Shown one piece after another: positions 7,401 to 12,641 of a stretch of 22,506 bases of DNA (positions within the stretch are counted from its first letter, which is position 1; every line of letters begins with the position of its first letter). A program made the translations under genes and the position numbers. The stretch comes from a virus. The notes beneath the pieces are model-generated. The model saw only the letters and a list, made by a program, of their open reading frames with translations. It searched no databases and was not told the origin of the DNA. The stretch covers positions 1 to 22,506 of IMG/VR virus record IMGVR_UViG_3300046691_000209; one strand, written 5' to 3'.

Positions 7401-7695
7401 CCGGCCCGGCGCCGATCCGTCTGCGGTGTTCGCCCTGCGGGCAGCGGGCCGGGTCAGCGGGGACTGGCGCAACATCGGCGGGAAGCTGCGCCTGGTGGCG
7501 CTGCTCGGGGTGAACACGGCCGGGTTCCTCGAATCGGACCTGCGGACCCGGGCGCGCGTGGCCGGAGGCCAGCCGATGGCGCTGGTAGCGGCGGGGGCGA
7601 CCGCTCCCGTCTGGCATCCTGAGGGCATGGACATCGCCAGGGCGTACAAGCTGATCATGGATCAGACCCTCGCCCGGTTCACCGAGGGGAGGTGA
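4444..7695 (+). CDS. Fusion: 2H-like domain, MuF-like domain, capsid maturation protease
   Basis: One continuous 1083-residue frame carries functions often on separate genes. Residues about 1-205 resemble a 2H phosphoesterase (LRVTLFYLG at 58-66, APHICMAYT at 157-165), although the first catalytic histidine is absent. Residues about 215-470 are MuF-like (SPP1 gp7 type) minor head protein, ending in DRNSCKPCRDIDG (416-428), YPSGGYRRCLGG and SRCRGT. From 481 the maturation protease begins: a first part with a possible His (H598 or H603) and LRGVSIDAD (S651), a helical insert with KFIHHEVNADG (about 740-850), and a second part with GHIAPWNACHIG (895-906), HYDNTG (960-965) and RVSGDWRNIGG (S1005). 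The protease would trim scaffold and the capsid N-terminus before DNA filling. The GTG start overlaps the portal stop. A ribosome site before Met481 suggests a second, shorter protease product. Domain limits are judged by eye. Confidence 0.85.
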   Translation: MTPLPFHLRGRHVQHAHGHRTVELADGEHLSGGMIALMPTAADATRLKLAGGETAADLRVTLFYLGPDMSVFSDGDKSAMTNRVLDAIGRNPATVTGNVFGTNHWNGNGEDPCWVLGVGDVPAEDRPENGMTLESVRATVADALDMFPVPSQHTPWAPHICMAYTSDLSLAKELQKRLGPVEFDRVRVAFGSDYTDIPLSGALTAATAPLRRNLTSTELAAHTDFERMQSTWEAAVDAVLKDLEPVFKAQQADIVGQVSVAAKADDLSALDSVTVDEQAAYEVLAPALLKAAQQAAEAQQKEAEAQGVTVPDWSLTSDTVTAAAGRDLLDQVARVTARLMATSLVQSAVRTALRLFGHGNAPGAVTAGVQQHLDDLTDAQPRESVGGAVTQAQAEGRRTVLAVAPTGRYFASEVLDRNSCKPCRDIDGTEYASLATAFAAYPSGGYRRCLGGSRCRGTIVTVWNQPAGATASAAVDKGVSMAYEVTQDRPECSGDTPVAVVNTMDDSLCGCYATPEEAAQAVDQMDSGDMPPESMDYAAQNVYGAELGPAAEDGSTAPWTGPLAVEGIVTGDGREFAPDALTWADLPVPLRWNKEDSHGGEPHTVAVNVGRIDKIWRDGSKIMGSGVLNLAVPDGQTAYDLIKGKFLRGVSIDADSITDADVELVWPESDGAVMEDDPLAALFGGPPPEKMIFHAGRIRAATLVDIPAFAEAYVALTDDNGAVVAGGEPYTFAAVAVHHTATSDASWDAGMNEKRLPSPLTLAQARAAYAWTDDSAVDAGKIPKTGCKFIHHEVNADGSAGPANLAACSATIAVLHGGRGGTTIPTADERGVYNHVAAHLKDAGKVPAPFAADDAVTAGAMAEMADFRPHPSRFADPKLAGYTGVVITDDGYLYGHIAPWNACHIGYDGQCVTAPREDTHDHYMTGEVVCSDGSRAAVGQITIGTGHASLYVGARPAAEHYDNTGTAVADVAVGNDKHGIWLAGQIRPGADPSAVFALRAAGRVSGDWRNIGGKLRLVALLGVNTAGFLESDLRTRARVAGGQPMALVAAGATAPVWHPEGMDIARAYKLIMDQTLARFTEGR
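5872..5886 (+). promoter_or_regulatory. Internal ribosome site and ATG at the protease boundary
   Basis: AAGGGAG at 5872-5878 sits 5 nt upstream of an in-frame ATG at 5884, codon 481 of the fusion gene. The protein from there, beginning MAYEVTQDRPEC, starts exactly where the MuF-like part ends and a typical protease N-terminal segment begins. Initiation here would give a 603-residue stand-alone protease in addition to the full fusion. Purine-rich codons can mimic such a site, so use is inferred from the coincidence of spacing and domain boundary. Confidence 0.5.
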
Positions 7696-7703
7696 CGGAA
7701 CCC

Positions 7704-7766
7704 ATGTGCGCATGCGGCAAGCGGAAGGCCAAGCCGGTGGTCGCTCCCCCGCCTCCGACCACCTGA
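7704..7766 (+). CDS. 20-residue Cys/Lys/Pro microprotein
   Basis: An ATG at 7704 preceded by GGGGAGGTGA (7686-7695, overlapping the stop of the fusion gene) opens a 20-residue frame. The product starts MCACGKRKAKPVV, continues with a run of four prolines and ends in two threonines. The ribosome site is strong, though the spacing to the ATG (11 nt from GGGGAGG) is a little long. Very small proteins starting MCxC followed by basic residues recur in actinophage head operons as I remember them, but I know of no function. The CxC pair and lysines could bind metal or nucleic acid. It lies directly before the hairpin at 7785. A frame starting at 7706 is judged a shadow. Confidence 0.55.
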   Translation: MCACGKRKAKPVVAPPPPTT

Positions 7767-7784
7767 CCACGTACCGTCACAACG

Positions 7785-7817
7785 ACAGCCCCCGGGAACT
7801 GGGTCCACGGGGGCTGT
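7785..7817. terminator. Hairpin between convergent transcripts
   Basis: ACAGCCCCCG (7785-7794) and CGGGGGCTGT (7808-7817) form a perfect 10-bp stem with a 13-nt loop. It lies between the stop of the forward microprotein (7766) and the stop of the reverse gene (7827), where a bidirectional terminator is expected. On the reverse strand the left arm is followed by few T residues, so it is not a classical intrinsic terminator. The right arm is part of a direct repeat found again near 8809. Confidence 0.65.
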
Positions 7818-7828
7818 TCCACGCCCCT
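7805..7828. repeat. Direct repeat flanking the reverse gene, copy 1
   Basis: CCACGGGGGCTGTTCCACGC followed by CCCT matches the copy at 8809-8831 with one G deletion and one C/T change. It overlaps the right arm of the terminator hairpin and includes part of the stop codon of the reverse-strand gene at 7827-8702. The pair brackets about 1 kb holding the reverse gene and its promoter region. Confidence 0.7.
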
Positions 7829-8702
7829 AGAGTCCGCGCCGGATCATCTCCCGGTGCACAGCTTCATGCTTTAGCTGGTCCCCGCGTGTGACCACGGGAA
7901 CGCCCCGGAGCTGCGTCAACTTGTCCACATGCATCTCTTTCGTCTGCCGGGCGGTGTTGCACAGCAGTTTCTCTTCGTCCTCGGTGAACGGAGCATCCGA
8001 AGCCGGGGCTTTCTGGCTCTTCGTGCGGGAAGCCTGCAGCTTCCTGTCGCGAACGCCCCGTTCCTTGATCAGGATCAGAAAGGCTGCGGTGTCGGAGTCC
8101 TTGGCCTTCCCGATCTCTTCCGCCAGTTCCGTGTCCGTAGCGTTCTTCGCGAGTCGGGTCACGTTCTCGCGGTGCCTCCGGTCGGCGAGGGCCTTACGGC
8201 CCAGCTCCATCAGCCGGTCTGCGCAGGCGTCGGCTTCCTGGGCGTCTTTCTCTGCACGCTGATGAGGCCACATGCCCTGGGACTTCCCCATGTACACCAG
8301 ACTCAGAGCGGGAGACATCAGGTTCTCCCACCCAACCGCGCCCAGTTCGAAGGACTGAGCCGCATAGGCGGCGTCCGTTTCCCGGACCAACCTGGCCAGC
8401 CGGTATGCCTGGGCCGCTGCCCGGTGGGCCCCCTCGATCTCAGGGTCGGTGGACGATTCCGCTGCGGTCAGGTGCCCAGCTTCTTTCGCGGACAACCTTC
8501 CGATCTCCTCTGCGGTCTCCCGCAGGGAGTAGCCGACGATTCCGCCCCGTTCGTTTCGAACCGGGGAGGCTCCCTCTGCCGGACCGATCACGAACCGGCA
8601 GTACGACAACAGGTGGACGTTGGTGTCGACCCCTTCGTCCAGAACATTCTGTGCCCAGGCACGTTCTTCGTCGGTGATCGCGGCGTCAAGGCGGTTCGGC
8701 AC
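7827..8702 (-). CDS. Unknown protein, reverse-strand moron-like gene
   Basis: Reading on the reverse strand, a GTG at 8702 is preceded by GAGGAG about 7 nt upstream and opens a 291-residue frame. The product is mostly helical by composition, soluble, charged (EEIGRLSAKEAGHL, ADRLMELGRKALADRRHRENV) and contains a WENLMSPALSLVYMG segment in the middle; there is no signal peptide or membrane span. I do not recognise the family. It runs against all neighbouring virion genes, ends against a convergent terminator hairpin, has its own AT-rich upstream region with a perfect palindrome, and is bracketed by a degenerate direct repeat. These are signs of a moron: cargo gained by recombination and expressed independently, often from the prophage. 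Defence, superinfection exclusion or host modulation are possibilities only; no motif supports any of them. Confidence 0.85.
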   Translation of the reverse strand: MPNRLDAAITDEERAWAQNVLDEGVDTNVHLLSYCRFVIGPAEGASPVRNERGGIVGYSLRETAEEIGRLSAKEAGHLTAAESSTDPEIEGAHRAAAQAYRLARLVRETDAAYAAQSFELGAVGWENLMSPALSLVYMGKSQGMWPHQRAEKDAQEADACADRLMELGRKALADRRHRENVTRLAKNATDTELAEEIGKAKDSDTAAFLILIKERGVRDRKLQASRTKSQKAPASDAPFTEDEEKLLCNTARQTKEMHVDKLTQLRGVPVVTRGDQLKHEAVHREMIRRGL

Positions 8703-8728
8703 GAGGGCTCCTCAATCGGGGGTAACGT

Positions 8729-8744
8729 TGGTTTAATTAAACCA
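8729..8744 (-). promoter_or_regulatory. Perfect AT-rich palindrome upstream of the reverse gene
   Basis: TGGTTTAATTAAACCA reads identically on both strands and lies 26-42 nt upstream of the reverse-strand GTG. A closely related sequence lies about the same distance upstream of the other reverse gene (17008-17026). In both cases GTTAC and CCGGG elements occur further upstream on the same strand. It could be a promoter core overlapped by an operator for a dimeric repressor or activator. Confidence 0.6.
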
Positions 8745-8766
8745 TGGAGCATCCCGGTCCTGTAAC

Positions 8767-8796
8767 CCCATCGCTTAGATTACTTAAAGTGATGGG
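8767..8796. promoter_or_regulatory. Inverted repeat with AT-rich loop
   Basis: CCCATCGCTT (8767-8776) and AAGTGATGGG (8787-8796) pair over 10 positions with one G-U wobble around a 10-nt AT-rich loop. The right side contains TTACTTAAA (8780-8788), which also occurs in the upstream region of the reverse gene at 16989. It may be an operator or part of a promoter for the forward capsid operon. Confidence 0.4.
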
Positions 8797-8808
8797 ACCC
8801 GATCAGGC

Positions 8809-8831
8809 CCACGGGGCTGTTCCACGTCCCT
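8809..8831. repeat. Direct repeat flanking the reverse gene, copy 2
   Basis: CCACGGGGCTGTTCCACGTC followed by CCT matches 7805-7828 over 22 of 24 aligned columns. Unlike copy 1, it lacks the left arm that makes the strong terminator stem. It marks the upstream boundary of the segment holding the reverse gene. Confidence 0.7.
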
Positions 8832-8951
8832 GACCATTATATTTAACCGATTCGACGAAACATATTGATCTTTGCTGTCCCCTGTGGCGGGTGCTAACTT
8901 GACCCTGAGTAGCGCCTGAGCGCTGACGATCCGGCCACGAGGGGACCGAAC

Positions 8952-10721
8952 ATGGCCCGTGACGAACTGTTCTCCGCCCCGTCGGATCTGACGCTCATGA
9001 GCGTTGCCGACCTGACCGCTCTGCAAGAGCAGGGCATGGCGGAGGTCAACCGGCTCAACGCCGAAGACCCGGGCGAGGTCACCGCGGAGTCCGCGCAGCA
9101 GCGCATCGCCTACGCCGGACACGTCGCGGACGACCTGGACCGCATCGCTGCCGAGCTGGAAGGCAAGCAGGCCACCGCTGCCCGGCTCGCGGAGCAGGCC
9201 CGGATCCGCAACGCGGACCAGATGGCGGCCATTGCGGCCCGCGTCAACGGCCCCGTCGCCCCCGCAGAGCCCGCGGCCCCCGTCGCCGCTGCCGTGGACA
9301 CCGACGCGATCGCACGCGCCACCGCGCAGGGTGTCACCGCAGCACTCGCGGACATGATGGGCAGCAGGTTCCAGGGCCAGGTCACCCGGGCCACCGCGTC
9401 CCTGTCCGCCACCGCCGCAGTCGCCCCGCAGACCCAGGGCGAGGTAACCCCCCGGCTCGCGGTCACCGCGTCGATCGACATCCCCGGCAAGGCTGCCGGC
9501 GCCGACATCGTCAGCATGGACGACCTGGGGGACGCGTTCTCCAAGAAGTCCCGCGCCATCCCGATCAGCCGCACCGGTTCCACCGAGCAGGGCCACATCG
9601 TGGCCACGATCAAGAATCAGTTCGAGCACACGGTGGACAACAACACGTCGTTCTCCAAGGTCGGGCAACTCATCAAGCACCTGACCCGGCCCGAGATGGC
9701 CGAAGCCCTGGTGGCCGGTGGTGGCTGGTGCGCCCCGTCGGAGATCCGCTACGACTTCTTCAACATCGCGTGCTCCGACGGGCTGATCGACCTGCCGACC
9801 GTGGGCATCACCCGCGGCGGAATCCAGTTCCCGGTCTCCCCCTCGCTCGCGGACGCGGTCGGGTCCAACGCCTTCGGCGGGTTCGCGGTCACCTTCTCCA
9901 ACGCCTCCGTGCCGTGGCTGTGGACCGAGGCGGACGACGAAGCGACCGTCACCGGCTCGCCGAACAAGCCGTGCATGCGGGTCCCCTGCCCCACGTTCGA
10001 CGAAGAGCGCCTGGACTGCTACGGCATCTGCCTCACCGCAGGCAACCTCACGAACGACGCGTACCCCGAGGCCACCCAGAACACCCTCCAGCTCCTCATG
10101 GCCGCGCACGAGCGGGCCATCAACGCCCGCCTGATCGCGCTCATGGTCGCGGCCTCCGGCGCTGCCACCGCCATCGGCGGAACCGTCACCGACTCCGCCG
10201 CGCCCCGCATCTACGACGCTGTGAGCCTGGCAGCGACCGACTACCGAGCCCGTTACGGCATGTGCACCGATGACGTGCTGGAGGTCGTCCTCCCGTACTG
10301 GGTGAGGGACGTGCTGCGCGCAGACCTGGCCTGGAAGGCGGGGGTGGACGCCTGGCAGGCGGTCGCGGACGCGGAGATCACCTCGTTCTTCACCGCACGC
10401 AACGTCCGCGTCCAGTGGGTCAGCGACTGGCAGGTGCGCGGCTCCGGCCAGTTCGGCAACGCGACCGGCCTGGTGGCCTGGCCGACGACGGTCAATTTCA
10501 TGATCTTCGCGGCGGGTACCTTCCTCCACGGACAGGGCATGACCCTGGACCTGGGCGTCATCCGGGACAGCGTGCTGAACGCGGAGAACGACTACACCGC
10601 AGCCTGGTCCGAGGAGTGCCACCTGATCGCCATGGTGGGCCACGCCTCCCGGCAGTACTCCGTCGGCTTCAACGTGAAGGGTTCGACCGGCGCACTTCTG
10701 GCCGACGCGGCTCGCGTCTGA
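8952..10721 (+). CDS. Major capsid protein with N-terminal scaffold-like domain
   Basis: This 589-residue protein forms the icosahedral shell. The hallmark GGGWCAPSE (residues 256-264) followed by a YDFF segment, then a GLIDLPTVGITRGGIQF segment and cysteine-rich KPCMRVPCPTF...RLDCYGIC, is characteristic of HK97-fold capsid proteins of actinobacteriophages. The first about 190 residues are helical and charged, with coiled-coil character around 20-95 and an Ala/Pro-rich linker at about 100-115; by analogy with the HK97 delta domain this part probably acts as built-in scaffold and is removed by the maturation protease encoded upstream. No separate scaffold gene is seen. The ATG follows GAGGGG with 7-nt spacing. 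The gene heads a new forward transcription unit after the reverse gene. Confidence 0.93.
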   Translation: MARDELFSAPSDLTLMSVADLTALQEQGMAEVNRLNAEDPGEVTAESAQQRIAYAGHVADDLDRIAAELEGKQATAARLAEQARIRNADQMAAIAARVNGPVAPAEPAAPVAAAVDTDAIARATAQGVTAALADMMGSRFQGQVTRATASLSATAAVAPQTQGEVTPRLAVTASIDIPGKAAGADIVSMDDLGDAFSKKSRAIPISRTGSTEQGHIVATIKNQFEHTVDNNTSFSKVGQLIKHLTRPEMAEALVAGGGWCAPSEIRYDFFNIACSDGLIDLPTVGITRGGIQFPVSPSLADAVGSNAFGGFAVTFSNASVPWLWTEADDEATVTGSPNKPCMRVPCPTFDEERLDCYGICLTAGNLTNDAYPEATQNTLQLLMAAHERAINARLIALMVAASGAATAIGGTVTDSAAPRIYDAVSLAATDYRARYGMCTDDVLEVVLPYWVRDVLRADLAWKAGVDAWQAVADAEITSFFTARNVRVQWVSDWQVRGSGQFGNATGLVAWPTTVNFMIFAAGTFLHGQGMTLDLGVIRDSVLNAENDYTAAWSEECHLIAMVGHASRQYSVGFNVKGSTGALLADAARV

Positions 10722-10753
10722 TCCCGTAGTCCGACCAAGGGAAAGGGCACGCA

Positions 10754-11005
10754 ATGGCAGCCTTCACCAGTGCAGACGTAAGCCTGACAACGACTGCGGT
10801 AAAGATCGCCGACGCGGCGGAGTTCAACCGGACTGCCGTTCTCACGTCGAGCAACGGGTCCACGAAGGTCGGGTACGCCAGTGGGTCCCTGTCCTCGCAG
10901 TTCGTAGCCAGCCAGAACCAGTCATTCGTTCTTCCGGCCGGTTACGAGCTGTGGGCCGCTTCCACGGGGGCCAGCACGCTCGCTGTCCTCATCACAGCCA
11001 AGTGA
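10754..11005 (+). CDS. Small beta-rich virion protein, possible decoration protein
   Basis: The 83-residue product has alternating polar and hydrophobic residues with many Ser, Thr and Val (VSLTTTAVKIADAAEF, AVLTSSNGSTKVGYASG, ELWAASTGASTLAVLITAK), suggesting a small beta-sandwich or barrel. It has no cysteines and no membrane segment. AAAGGG lies upstream of the ATG at 10754. It lies directly after the major capsid gene, the position in which many siphoviruses encode a cement or head-decoration protein, and that is the favoured guess. I recognise no family motif. A fibre-tip or adhesin fragment is another possibility because the composition is typical of exposed beta domains. Confidence 0.7.
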   Translation: MAAFTSADVSLTTTAVKIADAAEFNRTAVLTSSNGSTKVGYASGSLSSQFVASQNQSFVLPAGYELWAASTGASTLAVLITAK

Positions 11006-11028
11006 CCGCAGAAGGGAGGTGAACGCCC

Positions 11029-11937
11029 GTGGCCAGTGCCCGCCCCATCGTCAACCCACCCGCGTTCACCCCGCTGCCGTACAGCCTGTGGGACGTGGCG
11101 GAGCACCTTCCCGCCCCGGCCCACTGGCAGGCGGGGGTCACCTGGATCGACCGCTGCCCGGCCGGTGACAGCACCTACGACGAATGCGTCATCGTCACCG
11201 GCTCGGACGGGGGAGCTGTACCGGAGCCTCCGGCCAAGACGGACAACGTTCTTCAGGAGTTCCGGGGCGCCACTCCGTTCACGGTGTTCGCGGAGTTCGA
11301 CTGCTCCCCGGTCGGCCTCGGGGACGAAGCAGCAATCAACGCGCTGGCGACCGAGGCGCTGGCCCGGACCGAGGACTCACAGACGGAGCTGTCGTTCTGG
11401 ACCGGCGCGGCCGGTGGTCAGACTGTGGTGTTCCCGCACCTAGCCGCTGATACCGAGGTGGTGGACGAACACGGGATCGTGCTCCAGCCTGTGGCCACGA
11501 TCGCCGCTTCGGGATCGGACATCGTCACCCTTGACCCGGCCGTGGCGTTCGGACAGCTCGGTCACCAGCTCGACCAGTGCTACGGCGGCCTGGGGACCTT
11601 CTACATCCCGCGTTTCGCCCTCCCCACCTTCATAGCGCTACGCGTACTGGAAGACCGGAACGGGACGCTGTACACCCCGTCCGGGCACAAGGTCGTGGTG
11701 AGCGGGATGTTCCCGGGTACCTCCCCGGCCGGGGACGACCCGCCGGAGGGCCAGGCGTGGATCTACGCGACCGGACCGGTGTTCGGATACCGGGGCGAGG
11801 TATTCGCCACCCGGCGCAACGAGAGTTTCGACCGGGCCGAGAACACCGTGCAGATGATCGCTGAGCGCACGTACGTGTTCGGTTTCCCCTGCTGCCTGCT
11901 GGCAGCGCTCATGGACCTGGGCGTCCCCACCGTATAA
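11029..11937 (+). CDS. Structural protein of the head/tail module, function uncertain
   Basis: A GTG at 11029 follows the very strong AAGGGAGGTGA and gives 302 residues. The sequence has TPFTVFAEFDCSP near residue 85, a WTGAAGG segment, ALPTFIALRVLEDRNGTLYTPSGHKVVVSGMFPG in overlapping parts around 200-235, and an NTVQMIAERTYVFGFPCCLLAAL end. The middle pattern (a loop with 'LYTPSGHKVVVSG' followed by an ATGPV segment) recalls a family found next to capsid genes in actinophages, sometimes called minor capsid protein; I cannot confirm the fold. The helical segment around ALATEALARTEDSQTELSFWTG is also HK97-fold-like. Its position between the capsid and probable tail-tube genes supports a virion role such as a second head protein. 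No membrane segment or enzymatic motif is visible. Confidence 0.7.
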   Translation: MASARPIVNPPAFTPLPYSLWDVAEHLPAPAHWQAGVTWIDRCPAGDSTYDECVIVTGSDGGAVPEPPAKTDNVLQEFRGATPFTVFAEFDCSPVGLGDEAAINALATEALARTEDSQTELSFWTGAAGGQTVVFPHLAADTEVVDEHGIVLQPVATIAASGSDIVTLDPAVAFGQLGHQLDQCYGGLGTFYIPRFALPTFIALRVLEDRNGTLYTPSGHKVVVSGMFPGTSPAGDDPPEGQAWIYATGPVFGYRGEVFATRRNESFDRAENTVQMIAERTYVFGFPCCLLAALMDLGVPTV

Positions 11938-11946
11938 GGAGTTGAC

Positions 11947-12621
11947 ATGGCAGCATCCACCTGTGCAGCTCCCATCAAAGGGACGCACCTGCGCATCGTG
12001 GCCGTGGACGTGTGCGGTGTCCCGGTCACCGGGGACTCCGGGCTGGTCATCACCAGCGACGGGTTCATCCAGGCTGTGATGAGCCCGCAGTACGAGGACG
12101 GCACCGAGTTCTTCCAGCGCAACGCCGCAGGCGACGCGTGTATCAACCAGAAGGACAAGCCGATCTTCAAGCGCGAAGAGCTGACCGTCGACTGGTGCGA
12201 GGTCAACGCTCTGCTCGCCGCGTACGTGATCGACGCCCAGGTACTGGGGGACGGAACCCCCGTGACCGGGACCGGCTTCGCCTTCGGTGAGGGCGGGGAC
12301 GACAACCGGTTCTCTCTGGAGATCTGGCAGGAAGTGGCCGGATCCGGTGCCTGCGACAGCTCGGGCAACCAGAGGTTCATCTACAACGCCTGGCCGAACG
12401 TGGGCAACACCCAGCACGGTGACTACACGGTCGAGAACGACAAGAGCACCTTCCAGACCGTGTCCGAGACACAGGCGCACGGCGTCAACTGGCTGGAAGA
12501 CGTGGGCGCGCCCTGGCTGGGGGATACAGCCGTCCTGTCCCCGCAGCGGCACTGGATCTGGAACGTCACCACCACGCCCCCGCCGGACGCCGCCTGCGAC
12601 TCCACCACGCTCACGCCGTGA
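11947..12621 (+). CDS. Probable major tail (tube) protein
   Basis: The 224-residue product begins after AAGGAG with an ATG at 11947. It has LRIVAVDVCGVPVTG near the N-terminus, SDGFIQAVMSPQYEDGTEF, a central FSLEIWQEVAGSGACD, and a C-terminal NDKSTFQTVSETQAHGVNWLEDVGAPW. This order (a strand pair with DxCG, an 'EIW...C' segment, then an 'NdkstF...NW' segment) resembles tail-tube proteins of actinobacterial siphoviruses, which polymerise around the tape measure to form the tail shaft. It is the only good candidate for a tube protein in the window, because the usual slot between neck genes and chaperones is occupied by a reverse gene and non-coding repeats. If wrong, it is another beta-rich virion protein. 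Cysteines at several sites may form disulfides. Confidence 0.6.
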   Translation: MAASTCAAPIKGTHLRIVAVDVCGVPVTGDSGLVITSDGFIQAVMSPQYEDGTEFFQRNAAGDACINQKDKPIFKREELTVDWCEVNALLAAYVIDAQVLGDGTPVTGTGFAFGEGGDDNRFSLEIWQEVAGSGACDSSGNQRFIYNAWPNVGNTQHGDYTVENDKSTFQTVSETQAHGVNWLEDVGAPWLGDTAVLSPQRHWIWNVTTTPPPDAACDSTTLTP

Positions 12622-12641
12622 CCTGACCCGAAGGGCGCGGC

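Larger units (their letters stand above)
8703..8951. other. Divergent intergenic control region
   Basis: This 249-bp gap separates the reverse gene from the capsid gene and must hold promoters or read-through control for both directions. It is clearly richer in A+T than the genes around it, especially at 8728-8745, 8775-8790 and 8836-8870 (for example TTATATTTAACC). It contains a 16-bp palindrome, a hairpin at 8767-8796 and copy 2 of the flanking direct repeat. GAGGGG at 8939-8944 is the ribosome site of the capsid gene. No convincing -35/-10 pair for a housekeeping sigma factor could be fixed by eye. Confidence 0.6.

Noticed and set aside
4417-7770. 1117-codon reverse frame opposite the MuF/protease gene
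   Set aside because: GC-rich shadow: Arg/His/Val/Gly-rich, no ribosome site, fully opposite a gene with clear conserved motifs.
7929-8765. 278-codon forward frame over the reverse gene at 7827-8702
   Set aside because: No ribosome site, R/G/P/V-rich product; the reverse frame has GAGGAG plus GTG and normal protein composition.
8863-8915. TTTGCT/TAACTT as a -35/-10 promoter for the capsid gene
   Set aside because: Only three matches to each consensus hexamer at 18-nt spacing; too weak to call.
8784-10754. 656-codon reverse frame opposite the capsid gene
   Set aside because: The forward frame has the capsid hallmark motif and a good ribosome site; the reverse product is Gly/Arg/Val-rich without motifs.
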